Shown here piece after piece: positions 35,151 to 47,066 of a stretch of DNA of 64,000 nt. This DNA is from Cheiracanthium punctorium (Eukaryota > Arthropoda > Arachnida > Araneae > Cheiracanthiidae). Both the position numbers and the translations under genes were made by a program. The notes below the pieces were generated by a model. It was not told the origin of the DNA. It worked only from the letters and a program-made list of their open reading frames with translations, and did not search any database. How positions within the stretch are numbered: the stretch's first letter is position 1; every line of letters starts with the position of its first letter. The stretch is from positions 1,364,001 to 1,428,000 of the forward strand of contig JAWZYV010013285.1 in NCBI GenBank assembly GCA_038373885.1, in the 5' to 3' direction.

Positions 35151-36655
35151 CACTCATGTCCATAAATTAAGGATAATGCAGAATCACACAGAAATTGATC
35201 TCTAAAATAAAAATTTCACCTGTGGAATGATCACACACATCTTGAAGAAGAATATGCAAATTCCAGGAAACCACCAGATGGCGTGGATGGTACGTCACAA
35301 TGACGAGAGTGTAAGAGAGGGGTATATAAGGAATGATGGCAAAGAAGTAAAATTGTTCCCAAGCGCTGTGAAAGCCTTTCAGTGCAAAAACCGCATAGTT
35401 ATGGCACAAAGGAGGCATTTGGATGATGTTTTACGTGGCAGAATTATCGGACGACTGGAATGTGGACGTACCCAGCTGGAAGTATCCGAGGAACTTGGAA
35501 TCGCCCAGAGTGTCATCTCCAGGCTTTGGCAACGATTCCAAGATGATGGTAATCTGAGAAGACGTTACAGCACAGGTCGCCCCCGAGTTACAACGCCGAA
35601 TGAGGACCGCTATTTGGCAGTTACTGCCAAAAGAAACAGACGGAGTACAGCTTCAGACCTGTCTCGTCAGCTCTCTTCAGCTACCGGTACGGCAGTTTCA
35701 AGGCAGACCGTGTACAGACGCTTAGGGTACATTGGTCTATATGCTCGTAGGCCTGTCAGATGTGTTCCACTTACCGCAACTCACTGTCGCCTGCGATTAA
35801 CCTGGAGTAGAGAGCATGCATTGTGGTCACCGCAACAGTGGTCTTGTGTGATGTTTTCCAACGAGTCCAGGTTTAGTTTGGAGTCTGATTCTCGCCGGAC
35901 ATTCATCTGGAGAGCGCCAGGTACCCGTTACCACCAAGAGAACACCATTGAACGACACCGTTACGGTGGTGCAGGATGGCTAGTTTGGGAAGGAATTATT
36001 CTTGGTTCCAGAACTGACCTGCATGTTCAGAGTGTAACGATGACAGGCCACATCTATCGGGATGTCATTCTGGAACAACATGTACGTTTGTTTCGGGGCG
36101 TCATGGGTGCTGAATTTGTGTTTATGGATGACAACGCCCGTCCTCACCGTGCAAACATTGTAGACGAATGCCTTCAATCGGAGGATATCACCCGTATGCA
36201 TTGGCCAGCATACTCACCGGACTTGAATCCAATAGAGCATGTGTGGGATATGCTTGGCCGACGAATTGCAGCCCGTCAACCCCCTCCCACCTGTCTACCG
36301 GAACTTCGGAGTGCATTGCTTGATGAGTGGTGTAATATTCCCCAAGATCACATTGATCATTTGATACTCAGCATGCCTAGGCGTTGTCAGGCCTGTATTG
36401 CATCGTACGGGAGACATACTCCGTATTAACCATCCTACTAACCATGTTATACTGTTTTTTGTAAATAGGTTCTTTTTTGAAATTTGGTCAAGGGCGTAAA
36501 ACTTGAAATTTTTATTAATTATGTCAAACATATAGCATCTTTTTTGCTCTTTACTTTTTGTTTAATAAATAGACTTTACAAATAAGTCAAATTTGTTTTG
36601 CTTCTTTCTCTTTCTTTGCCTGAACTTCATTATCCTTAATTTATGGACATGAGTG
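35151..36655 (+). mobile_element. Complete Tc1-family transposon (1505 bp)
   Basis: The ends CACTCATGTCCATAAATT are perfect inverted repeats for 28 bp (35151-35178 and 36628-36655), flanked by TA at 35149-35150 and 36656-36657. Length, inverted repeats and a single uninterrupted transposase frame are those of a full Tc1 element. It sits inside the Tigger-like element, so it arrived later. Perfect ends and an open frame suggest a young copy. Confidence 0.92.
35401..36429 (+). CDS. Tc1-family DD34E transposase, full length, first catalytic Asp replaced by Asn
   Basis: A 342-residue frame starts at ATG 35401 (MAQRRHLDDVLRGRIIG), which fits the usual Tc1 length of about 340. The frame is also open upstream to an ATG at 35227, but that extension has no family match and is probably leader. 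Residues 8-50 and about 70-110 form the paired helix-turn-helix DNA-binding region with the linking GRPRVTT (59-65). The catalytic core follows: VMFSNESRF at 150-158, FMDDNARPH at 241-249 and YSPDLNPIEH at 271-280. D244 and E279 have 34 residues between them, the DD34E spacing. At the first catalytic site the expected Asp is Asn154 (codon AAC at 35860-35862), so this copy should be unable to cut DNA despite being otherwise intact. Confidence 0.9.
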   Translation: MAQRRHLDDVLRGRIIGRLECGRTQLEVSEELGIAQSVISRLWQRFQDDGNLRRRYSTGRPRVTTPNEDRYLAVTAKRNRRSTASDLSRQLSSATGTAVSRQTVYRRLGYIGLYARRPVRCVPLTATHCRLRLTWSREHALWSPQQWSCVMFSNESRFSLESDSRRTFIWRAPGTRYHQENTIERHRYGGAGWLVWEGIILGSRTDLHVQSVTMTGHIYRDVILEQHVRLFRGVMGAEFVFMDDNARPHRANIVDECLQSEDITRMHWPAYSPDLNPIEHVWDMLGRRIAARQPPPTCLPELRSALLDEWCNIPQDHIDHLILSMPRRCQACIASYGRHTPY

Positions 36656-36689
36656 TACGTTAAATCGAGGTTCGACTGTATTGTCATAT

Positions 36690-37100
36690 TCAAAATTTTA
36701 AACAGTCATTTAGACCAGATAATTATGTGATAGATAATCAGGATATAATGCAATGAGTGGCAATGTCGTGTGTGTATAAGTAAGTAGAGGTTCTCCGAAA
36801 AATACATTTTATATATTCTTTATTGGTTGACGACAGTTTCATTTATCAATCTGATTTCCCACTTTTGGATTGCTTCCTGATACAAATAACGAAGTTTCTA
36901 TAAGTTATTGTAATTTTGTAATAGTAGTTGTTGCTTGTGCAAAACTACCGGGGCCTTCCAGAAACAGGAAGAGTAGTTCGTCCTGCTGCTGTGCCACTCC
37001 TTCTCACAAGACGCTTGATGTAGTTTCTTGATTTTTTAGCACTAGCGTGCTACTGCGTTCAGTTCCAGGTCTGTAGACATGTTTTAAGCATACTGTATCC
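36690..37100. other. Intronic DNA, nothing recognised
   Basis: Mixed composition, no supported coding or element ends. Confidence 0.35.
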
Positions 37101-37119
37101 TCAAAAGACATGAACTATC

Positions 37120-38040
37120 ACGGTGAAGATATTTTCAAATGCATTTGCCAGATAACGCAGTGCGGGAGGGAAATTTTGAAAAACGCACAAGGTTGGCAAT
37201 TTTTGATAAATGATCGCCAAGTTTGCAGCTAAAAAATAACTTCTAAACCGAATCAAGCTTGGCGATAACTTCCGACTTTGTCTACAAACTAGTAAATTAT
37301 AGTTAAAATATGTCTGGCGAAGATTGCAAAATAGTGTTAGGCGATTTTAATATAGATTTCAAATTCAAGTATGCTTTTATGGAAAAAGAAAGACCGCGGC
37401 ACACTCATAGATTATAATAACCATCCCAAACAGTATGGGAAAAGAAAGAGTTGATTCCTATTTTAACTCTTCACTTTCGCCTATCGCCGCACTTTGGCGA
37501 GCTTTGCAGTCATGGATGTTTAGGAGTTATGCACAAGTTTCAGCGCTCCCAAAAGAAATATATGAAAACTAAAGTGAACAAATTAGCGATAAACGCACCA
37601 GTTAAGGAATTTGAAGACGCTTAGTTACTAAACTACTTTAATTGGCAACCCAAAATTAATAAACAAGTAATGGAATGTGCTGTACTTCCAAATCGCCATT
37701 TAATCCTAAATTAAAGTTGCCACATAAATTCAAAAAACCGTCATGGTAACTAACTGCATATGCTTAGTTATCACCACCTTGTAGGGAGTCGGAGCGTTTA
37801 AGTAGAAATCAACCAGAGAAAGTCAAGCACGACACACTCATGTATTATGAAGCTCATTCCAAATAGTATTTAAAACGGTGAAGTACAGTTGGAATATTCT
37901 TGGCAAAATTGTAAAACAGTTTTATTAGGCAATTTTAAGATAGAGTTTGATTCCATATATGTGCTTTATGGAAAAAGGGAGAAAAATATGGCACACTCAT
38001 GTATAATGATACACTTTCCAACTTAACATGGAATAAGGAA
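37120..38040. repeat. Region of diverged direct repeats
   Basis: A phrase of the form TTAGGCGATTTTAATATAGA, then TGCTTTTATGGAAAAAG-GA and GGCACACTCAT-TATAAT, near 37348-37420 recurs in altered form near 37925-38010. A third partial version lies near 37830-37865 (GACACACTCATGTATTATGA). The unit seems to be about 600 bp. CTTGGCGAT motifs near 37258 also recur at 46408-46460. The family is unknown. Confidence 0.5.
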
Positions 38041-38059
38041 AGAAAGTAGGGAAGATGCA

Positions 38060-41000
38060 TGTATTATGCTACGTTTTTAATAAAGAGCACTTTAGTGAGT
38101 ATTTAAAATATGATAGTGTATCAGATTTTCTTATATTTTGCTTTTTTCTTGTATTCATTGACCGCGGTGTGTTTGTTTTAAGATGCCGCTTTGTAGCGTT
38201 TGCAGTTATACGTTACATAGAAACATTCAAAGTATCTAATAAAATGAAGAGGCTTTTCACATGAGATAATGCAGTAAACAGGACTTTCTAAGTGATATAT
38301 TTCAGCAATTTTTACTAAACCGAACTGAAACCGAATGTTTGAAATAAATAAAATACAATGGAAACAAAAGTGTTGCATCATTTATAAAAGCTAACAGAAA
38401 TATTTAATTTTGTTTAAATTCTAAAATTAAAATATAGAATATTAATAAAAGCAAATCTAAAATTTGATAAAACAGATGAACTCTCTTTGGAATGAAAATT
38501 TTATCATCTGAAATATTTTTGCTTTTTTAATAAAACAATTGTCATATAATATATGACATTTCAAGGAAATTGCCCAATAAAATTGAAATTAAAATGAGAT
38601 TAATTTAAATGATAATTTTTTGAAAATATATTCTTGTTGAATATTTATCAATCATATTTATAAAAACGAAAGAAACTTTGGAAGTGTCTTATTGTTTAAG
38701 CAATTGAAAGCGAGGAAATGTTCTTTATTTATCTCAAAGTCAATGACTTTAAACCACACTTGAACAATACATTTATTCTTTTATGTAAGCATCTAGTTTA
38801 GCATCTAAGATAGGAATGGAAGTAATGAAAAATTAATTTCTTCATTAATCGTTTCCTGAATAATTAATTAGTATGTTATGATGTGTCACTTTAAAAAATA
38901 CTCCCTTGTTATTAAAACAAAAAAGAGGAAAATGTATCTTTATTAAAAGCCATTGGTGATGTTTCAATATATTATTATTCCGGCAACTATTATTAATTAA
39001 AAATAAAACAAAACAAGAACTTCAGAATGAAAATAAATCTAAAAGCGCAAGGATAATTATTCAATATTTTCATGTCATAAAAGGATCAAATTAAAAATAA
39101 ATGTTGCAAATAGAATTTGTTTGATAGAAAAGCAATAAAAATGTAATTAAGAAGGAAATGTTATTAAGAAGGAAATTGACACGTTTTTTTCAAACTTTTG
39201 AAGACAATCTTTAAAAAATGAAATTTGTATGTAGAGATATTTGCGCATAAGTTATTGAAGAGCTTATTGCTTTGAGCTTATTGCTTTGAGCTTATATAAA
39301 GGTTGAATGTATTTATTTCCCCTCCTCCCCCTCCAATATAAATGTACTCCAAACCCTTTCGTTCTTCATTCATTTGAGTTCAAATATATGACGTCGTTTC
39401 TATAACAAGTAAACATAATTGCATTTACCGACATTGCATTTATTAATTTTTAGTTCTAACTCTCAAAATTTTAACGATTTCTTAAATTTATTGTTGCCAC
39501 TTCAAGAATTAAATGAATTGAATGTTAATATCTAATTATAATCTTGATTGTAATTTCATATATGCTTGTGAGGATTTTTTTCGAGATATTTCATAATATT
39601 CAGCGCATTTTAAAAGAATCTTGAGTTTTAGCATATTTTTCAGCTAAGTGGATAATACAGTGTCGGTAAAAGAAGAATTTTGTTTAAAAAATGTATCTGC
39701 TTCTTTCATATTTCGAGAGTTATATATTAAGGAGTACAGTGCCTAACACCACCTCACACACACACACAAATAATGTTGCAATAGAATATTTACTAAACGA
39801 AATACATCTTTTTAAATCAATATTTTGTACAGCTAAAATATTTATGATAATAAATAAATGAAAATGATAAATTACACAATATTTACCATTCAAAATTTAA
39901 TTTTGCAGTAAAATATTCGCTTCAATCCAAATTAAACACTCAACACAAATTTTAAATTACCATCAAATGTAAAAACTAATCCGCCTGTATTGCCAGCTTG
40001 AAAATAATTCTACAGACAAGGAACTGAAATAAACGCGAGAAAACACTAACTAAAAAAAATAAAAATTTAGAACTGATCAGGTGTAATAAACTTCTGATTT
40101 CAAAAAAACTCTTTTTTTTTTCATTTTCTGGGCGTAATAATTCCGCCAAGTACTGCATGCTTCATCTACATTATTTTAAAAAAAGAAAAGAAAAGAAAGT
40201 AGGTAGTTTATAGATAGGCACCTTAAGAAACTTCTAAAATTGATGAAGAGTATGTTTTGCGGTACAAGGTCCCTGCATAATATTTACCACTGTCAGTTTA
40301 TTTATTGACCTTGCATTTAGTCATGAATTATGAATTCAAACCTACGTTTTCCCTCTGTTTAGTTTGTATTTTCTCCAACTCCTACCCAATTTCTCCCTTT
40401 CGCGTTTAACCATTTTGATGGTCTACTGCATTTTTATACTCAGTGCGTAAATCACTGAGCTGTAAGAAGATGAAAAAAAGCGTAAGTGACACAAATTCGT
40501 CTGCACATAATTCCGCTCGCCTCTGATGCATGCCGGCAGAATTCTAAAATGTCCACTTGCGAATTTTAGTGACAGGCCATACACTTCCTTGAATCGAGGG
40601 CACTATTTAGAAAATTCATGACAGGTCTCGAGAATTTCTTTACATGTCACGGAGTATTCTGCATCTGAATTCTTTTTCCTGAGAGAAAATGCTACTTTAT
40701 GTCAAAATAAATTCTTCCACTGTAAAAGTAATGAAGAGTATGCGGTTTGAAAATTTAACGTTTCAAAATAGTTTGAGTGTCTAAATAAACTACAGACGAA
40801 TGCATCGTTATGATAAAATTAAAATAACTTTAATTGAAATGACTTGAGAATTCGAGAAAAGTAATCTCATTCTGTTCGATTATTTTTTACACAGGAGCAG
40901 TATGTTTTCAATCAGCAAGTTATGTTCATCGTACATTAAGTGCTTGGATTATTCAGTATTTTTCTTGATTACATTAAATATGTATAATGGGTTTTAGTAT

Positions 41001-41750
41001 ACTTTACTTGCATTTAAAATTATACCTGTGAATTATTAAATTTAGGAAGAGTAAAATACGCAGTTAGAAAAAGTGTACTATATGTATGGTTGTATTAAAT
41101 TTATTTATTTATTTTAAGTATTAAGAACCGTATATTTTATTTCATACTGCAGAAACTGGAAGAACAATATGGAAGAGAATATGTTTGGATTAAACGATCC
41201 AAAAATATTATATTTCTTTACTTTTTAATTTATATTTATATACGTTATTTTTAATGAACGTAATACGTGCTCATCTATTAAAGTAGTTTATTTACGCGAA
41301 TAACATTGCTACAGAGAAAATATATTTTAAAATATTTTGAAGTTATTTGAGTCGAAATTTTCGAATTAAATTACCTCGATGCTTATCATTCATATACCTT
41401 ACATTAAAATAATTTCTAAAGGATATCATTTTTTATTTTGTTCTATATTTTAACTTTTATTAAAGAACACTGTTCTATTTGTATGTGTACATATTTAAAC
41501 ATTTAAAGCTTTTACTTAATACAATTAAATAACACGAATAATGAAACAAACTTAATTGGATACCTATGTAATGTGTATAAATCTCACAATAAATTTTAAC
41601 ATACCGATATGTTTTGGCAGTGTTGTTTTCTGATAAAATATTTTCTTACTGATATGTCTCGCTAGAAAATCATGGCATAATGAATAATGATGATTGAAAT
41701 AGCATTATGTTCACATTTTGATAGTAATTTCCATTTAACTGAAAATATAC
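38060..41750. other. AT-rich intronic DNA, nothing recognised
   Basis: Contains only simple low-complexity stretches (for example a CA run near 39758-39768). No coding or transposon features could be supported. Confidence 0.4.
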
Positions 41751-41756
41751 CTCCCC

Positions 41757-41990
41757 ATGGCACAGTAATAATGTCACTGAAAATGATAGAAGGCCTAATT
41801 GGGAAAGTCCCGGGTTCGGGTCCCATCGCGCGGCTGTCCATCTAACGGTCTGGAGTTTGGGTAGGTTTTCTCCAGATGCAACGTGAATATACGTTGTAAC
41901 CTCTTAGAAAGTCCTCCTACCAAGGCACCCCCTAACCTGGCAGATCGCCCTAGCGTAGCGTTGCCATAATCACACAAACAAACGAACATT
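41757..41990 (+). repeat. tRNA-derived SINE
   Basis: A B-box-like GGTTCGGGTCC at 41813-41823 is followed by a GC-richer body with a CTAACGGTCTGGAGTTTGG block and an ACCTGGCAGATCGCCC block. The body aligns with the degenerate copy at 2415-2645. The 3' end runs into a short CAAACAAACGAAC tail near 41973-41986, as SINE tails do. An A box is not clear. Confidence 0.6.
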
Positions 41991-42289
41991 AACTTAAAAT
42001 ATATGAAAATAGCTATTTATTCCATTCAGAAACAATCAGTATAGCTTCAGCGTTTTACTGCAGCACTAGTAATTTGAATGACAGTATCATATAAAATTAC
42101 TGTATACATGTGATTTTTTAGATACCGAACATCAAAATTAAAAATAACTATTATTTCACACGATAATGAAGAGAACAAATTTACCGAAAAGTACTACAGA
42201 AAACAATCCTATACATCCAATCACAGACACGCAGAAATAAAGATTAATCGATTCCATTCTATCACAATTACCGATAAACCAATAAATGT

Positions 42290-42720
42290 TTGGCTAAGCA
42301 AAAACCCGGGCCAGTGCCAAACAATACTTTACTTCCGAACAATTCTGCTTGCAAAGGCAAAGAGCCGGAAATGATAATACTTATTGATATTGACAAGCTG
42401 AATCATGATACTCAGTCAGTTTCCGACCATTTAGATTGCCTGGTTTTTTTCCGCATAGATGTTCCCTTGTGTTCTTATTTGCCGTTTGATTATGCCGCAT
42501 CGGACCTGATATTAAAACTGATAATATTGTGATAAAAACGCTCCGACAGAGGTGGGAACTTCAGCAAATGGAGCCGGCACTGAGAATTTGTGCTAACGAT
42601 ATTGAAATGATTGATAAGTATGCGCGTTTTTTGGCGGCTTCGATAACATTCATGCCATTGTTTGCTGAAGCATGTCTGAAATATTATACATTTTTTTTAG
42701 ACGACAAAGTGTTGCAGTAG
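42290..42720 (+). other. Unidentified GC-richer block with adjoining open frames
   Basis: Two open stretches abut. The first (42290-42532) opens after a stop without an ATG. The second (42529-42720) overlaps it by four bases in another frame and starts with ATG at 42529-42531. The second peptide includes QQMEPALRICANDIEMIDKY and then a hydrophobic stretch. The block is less AT-rich than the flanks. It may be a decayed gene or element with one frameshift, but I recognise no family and there are no convincing splice sites. Confidence 0.25.
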
Positions 42721-42729
42721 ATGCTAATG

Positions 42730-45170
42730 TTTTCCTAAATATTATATTCGCATTTTTTTCTATTCTTCATGTATTGTGTTTGTTCGACGTTCGATATGTG
42801 ATGCAAATGTGTTATTCTTTTTATTTATATCATTGCAATTTTTTTCTTTAAAAAAAAAAAAATGCTTTCGATACATAAGAAACAGTACTTTTCCTCTAAG
42901 TGTCATTTTAAAATCTTAGTTTTGAATATGATTAAAATATTTTTCTCTGCATTTTGATAGTTGAAAACATTTCGATTCAAAAATCGCATTTTTCTATAGT
43001 AGCGTAGAATATTATGGAATGAGAATAATTTGTGAAGGTAATTTTACCGAATATTTTCGAAAAATAAGTTATTTATTATGAAAGGAAAATTTAAACGAAT
43101 TAAAAATTTATCCCGGAAATGGAATCAATTTAAATATAATTGCAATACAATTTTAATAATATTCAATCCCGAAGATTTAGATAAATATATTTCGATATCA
43201 GTGTAAAAAAAAAGAAAAAAAAAACTGAATAGTTGTTTCGTGTCTGGTCTGTCTGAAGAATTCTTTATAAGTGCTTGTGCACAAATGGAATTAATTACGT
43301 ATGATTTTTTTTTTCATTTAAAAATAAAAAGTAGACTCCCACAACATAATTACATGAAAGTAGGGCAAAATACAGATTTTTCAGAATGTTAAGTCGAGAA
43401 TGACATGAAAGCCTTTCATATTTATCGAAACTATAGCTACATTTTTTATCTCTTTCCGTAGAAAGTGTTACTTTGTTACATTTTGGTTTAGAAGTAATCA
43501 GAGGACGCCCTCCCTGTAAACGTATGAAAGGTGCCTCCTTGTATGCTTTAGATCAAGATTTTCTCAGTCTTTGAAGTCGAAATTGCGTCCCTTTGAAGAT
43601 GGCGCCCCGTTGCGATATTTACCTTGCTTACTGTGTCGGCCCGCTCCAAGTAATAACGCATTAATAATTTCAGTCTATTTGGTTTCGTGCTTTAAATTTT
43701 TCATCGAATAATCCGCAGTCGAAATTTTAGAGATTAGGATATGTATAGTGGCTACTGAATTAAGTTATAATATATTTATATGTATATACTAATATATTTA
43801 TATATAATACAGTAAATGTACTAAGTCCGGATTTCATACATAATCACCGGATTGTTTGCGCATCAGCGTCATTTTGCCGAAGTAATGAATTTACGACTAT
43901 CATTTAAATTAACTGGGTCGGTTATCGCAGTATATTGGTAAAGCATTTTCGAGAGGGACCTATTAAGGATTGTTTTAGATTATCAGAGAACAACTGGTAA
44001 AAGATATTTAAGGAGCCTCTCCCCCCACAATGGTGGTTCAATCCAATGATTTTTTTTAAGGTAAGTGCTGGTAGAGACATTTTGAGGAGGAGGACCACTC
44101 TGAGGGTCTTCTCTCAAATCTATTACCACTGGCTGTAACTATAACTTATTTATTTGATATATATATATAGCCTTTTATGACAATAAACAAATGGAAATGG
44201 TGCTATATTAATGTATTGGCTGTTCACTTGTAGTATGTTACCTACTGCTTAGAATCAACTAAATAAACCTCACAGAATCGCGGTTAGATTAGAACACGGC
44301 AGTTAATGATGTCTCCCCAAACCTGAAGACTCAAGATTTAATTTATATTTCACTCGAAACCATGACCATCGTGTATCTCTGTGCACACAAACTACCAAAT
44401 TTAATTGTATTTTGGCATTAAAATATATATTTGGATACTGTAAATTTATACAATAACTCTTTTGCAATTATGTAAAATGCGAATCCGTTGACGCTAAACG
44501 TATTCTCTGCTTTTGGAGGAATAATTTGCCTTTAATTTTTTTTCTAAATCTTTGATCTCTCAGTGAATGTAACTAACATATCTATAATCTATTGCAAACA
44601 CAGACACAAATAAACTAAAATGTTTTAACAGATTCAGAATTATTTTTTCTTTCAGGAATATATTCTTGTATATATTCCTCCATTTTCTTAAAGCAACTCA
44701 TCTACAGCTAATGTAAGTGCTGGAACAGGTTTTTGGTTTTAGCTAAACCACACTGTAATGACATTTGTAATAGCTTAACTATTCATATTTTTATAAGTAA
44801 TTTTTAGAGCTATATGTCTGTTACATTTAAAAAATACATATATACTACATTGAACAAATAATATACTATATACATACGTAAAACCTTCAAAAAGCTCAGA
44901 AAATCTTTAAAAGTCAATTAAAAAAATAGTATTTTTAAAATCTAAACAATCACCTGTATTAAAAATTTTGGTACAAGAATACTATCGTAAATACTTTGAA
45001 CAGATTTTATAATTTAAAAAAAAAATCTCCGAAATATTTGCATGACAGATGATCAATCGATCAATATGTTTCGCTAATAAAAACATTTTGTAATTTTTAT
45101 TTTAAAAAGTTTTGCTCTTCACTTAATTTGTTATAAAGTTTCACAAATGTAAAAAAAAAGTTTTATACGA
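42730..45170. other. Intronic DNA, nothing recognised
   Basis: AT-rich. GC-richer bits at 43500-43660 and 43980-44130 have the look of old transposon remnants, without definable ends. Confidence 0.35.
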
Positions 45171-45184
45171 TATACAAAAAAACT

Positions 45185-45406
45185 TTAGTCGAGTATCGTT
45201 TTAATCATACAACCGGATTTAAATTTCCCAGGACAGATTTCCGCCTCACGAATCCCTCTTCTTATTGCTATCAGCTCGTTTATTGAGCAAGACGAAATAA
45301 AAACAAAAATAAAGAAGATATCTAATACGCCGGACACGATTAACTCTAAAACAAAGGTCTCGGAGGATTGTTTAGATGTTTTCCGACAGAAGTTAATATT
45401 TGTCAT
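45185..45406 (-). other. Unidentified open frame with a hydrophobic core
   Basis: A 73-codon minus-strand frame beginning with ATG encodes a polar start, a hydrophobic core (ELIVSGVLDIFFIFVFISSC) and a basic tail (AIRRGIREAEICPGK). The composition is less AT-driven than that of neighbouring frames. It could be a single-exon fragment of a membrane protein or chance. No family was recognised and no flanking splice signals were confirmed. Confidence 0.2.
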
Positions 45407-45479
45407 GGTTCACATGCTATTATTCTTCCTCCGAAAAAGCAAATCGAAACCCGACAATGATTTATTCTGGAATGTTACG

Positions 45480-46800
45480 GGCATTTAAATGAAAGGGAAA
45501 TTGGGACAAGAAGTGGTCCGTTTTCTTTTCCTGCGCGATAACGGCATCTAGAAGAAGATGGCTGTTGCTGCTTGAGATTTAAAAAGTTCTTACTTTATTT
45601 CATTTCTTTTCTTTTTACGAAATATTTTTATTGAAGAATGTTTATTGGTGTTAATAGCTTTGGAACGCCCGTTCTCTCTTGCAATTAAAGGATTGCAATG
45701 TATCAATGACGTGGTGCTCAAAGAAATACGAAAAGTTGATGAAAGCTTTTATTTTATTTTGTTTTATTTTATTTTTTTAGCCAGTGAAAGTATTTAGATT
45801 AAACGTTTATCTCTTGAATAAAGAATCATAATTAAGGTTCCAATAATTAATTTTGCATTTGGCCACTGCAGCACGAATTTATATAAAAACAGAATGATAG
45901 AATAGAGGGCAGTAATCAAAGGAGACACATTAATATTGGTTGATGATTAGTGAAAAAAATTCAGCACATCTATCATCTTCACTTCTACGTACGGAGGGAA
46001 GGAAGTATTATAACCCTCAAAAGTTTAGGTACTCGGATTTTGGCGGACAAGCCCGATGTCGAAGATACTTGAATTTCCTTTGACAAGTTTCTGACATGGT
46101 GTGTGTACTATGTACGATACATTTTGATCAACTGTAAATCTATTTTTACTAGTTTCAGCATGACGTACCGATGCACGAATGTATAAATTTTTATACGCAT
46201 GTGTCTCTCATCAGTCAGAGATGAATTGCCGTTTGATATTAAAATGCTGTCTATAGACATGTTGTGCTATCGAGCTTGAATATTTCTTTGACAGCAACTG
46301 ACTGGGCAGTTTATTTACTGGGACATTCAAAATATTTTCAAATCATTAGAATCAATGGATTGACATTGTTTGGACCATGCCCGAAATTTCGTGAATTACA
46401 GCCAGGCTTGGCGATTTTTAGTGAAATAACGCCAATTTTGGTGCCAAAATAGCTTGGCGATAGCTCCTAGTGTGAAATGACCGAACCCTAATATTAAGTA
46501 TTGCATCCCACTTTAAATGAACAAGTTGAAATTAAGTGTATCAAAAATGTATGTAATTTACAGGACGTAGAATGAAGTCTCGTGCTGTCTACATGAGACT
46601 TGTTTCATACATATGGTATAAAAACATATTACGTGATTTCTACATCCATTTACTAACAACTACAAATATGAGCAATTCGTGCGTGATATTTACATATATA
46701 AAACACTTGTAAGTTACAAGAAATAATAAAAAATATATATTTACTGTCTGCAAATAGATGCAGAGCAGAGAGAACTTGTTAAATATCATTATACATGTAG
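45480..46800. other. Intronic DNA, nothing firmly recognised
   Basis: The block 46370-46490 carries CTTGGCGAT-type motifs shared with the repeat region at 37120. The rest is unremarkable. Confidence 0.35.
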
Positions 46801-46813
46801 TAAGAACACTCTG

Positions 46814-47066
46814 AAAAATTATTTTTTCAATTAACGGAAATTTTACTGGCAGCAGTGCGCTGCCGGAATATCTCCGTTATTTGACGAATATCCTTTTGTT
46901 TTTTTCTCCTGTCAACTGAAGAAACTTCTTTAGATTAAACGGATTTTTTTCCTATTCTTCATATTTTTGGGAAGAATTCACGGAAATATAACGTTTTCAA
47001 GGAGTACAGAAACTATTTGTTGTAAAATGAGGAATAAATTAGTGTATAAAGACGAGCTTTTCTGAG
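46814..47066. repeat. Dispersed repeat, copy 2 (pair with 20310-20440)
   Basis: It shares ACGGAAATTTTACTGG, CCGGAATATCTCCGTTATT and the GTATAAAGACGAG end with copy 1, in the same order and orientation. About 130 extra bases lie in the middle here, so copy 1 is probably an internal deletion, or this copy has an insertion. Confidence 0.64.

Larger units (their letters stand above)
34269..36678. mobile_element. Tigger/pogo-type transposon derivative, interrupted by a Tc1 element
   Basis: The left end CAGTCGAACCTCGATTTAAC (34269) and the right end (reversed, at 36678) are perfect inverted copies for about 22 bp and are flanked by TA at 34267-34268 and 36679-36680. The ends are of the CAGTNNAACCTCGATTTAACGAA kind found in Tigger/pogo elements. 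Subterminal GTTCGTTAAATCGAAT repeats lie on the left. Subtracting the nested 1505-bp Tc1 element and its extra TA leaves about 900 bp, much shorter than a full Tigger. A transposase tail survives inside. Confidence 0.8.

Noticed and set aside
35227..35400. Earlier ATG for the Tc1 transposase
   Set aside because: The added 58 residues have no family match and would give 400 residues; the ATG at 35401 gives the normal 342.
41795..41989. 65-codon minus-strand frame with GTRTRD motif
   Set aside because: Translation of the SINE body; the motif comes from the B-box region.
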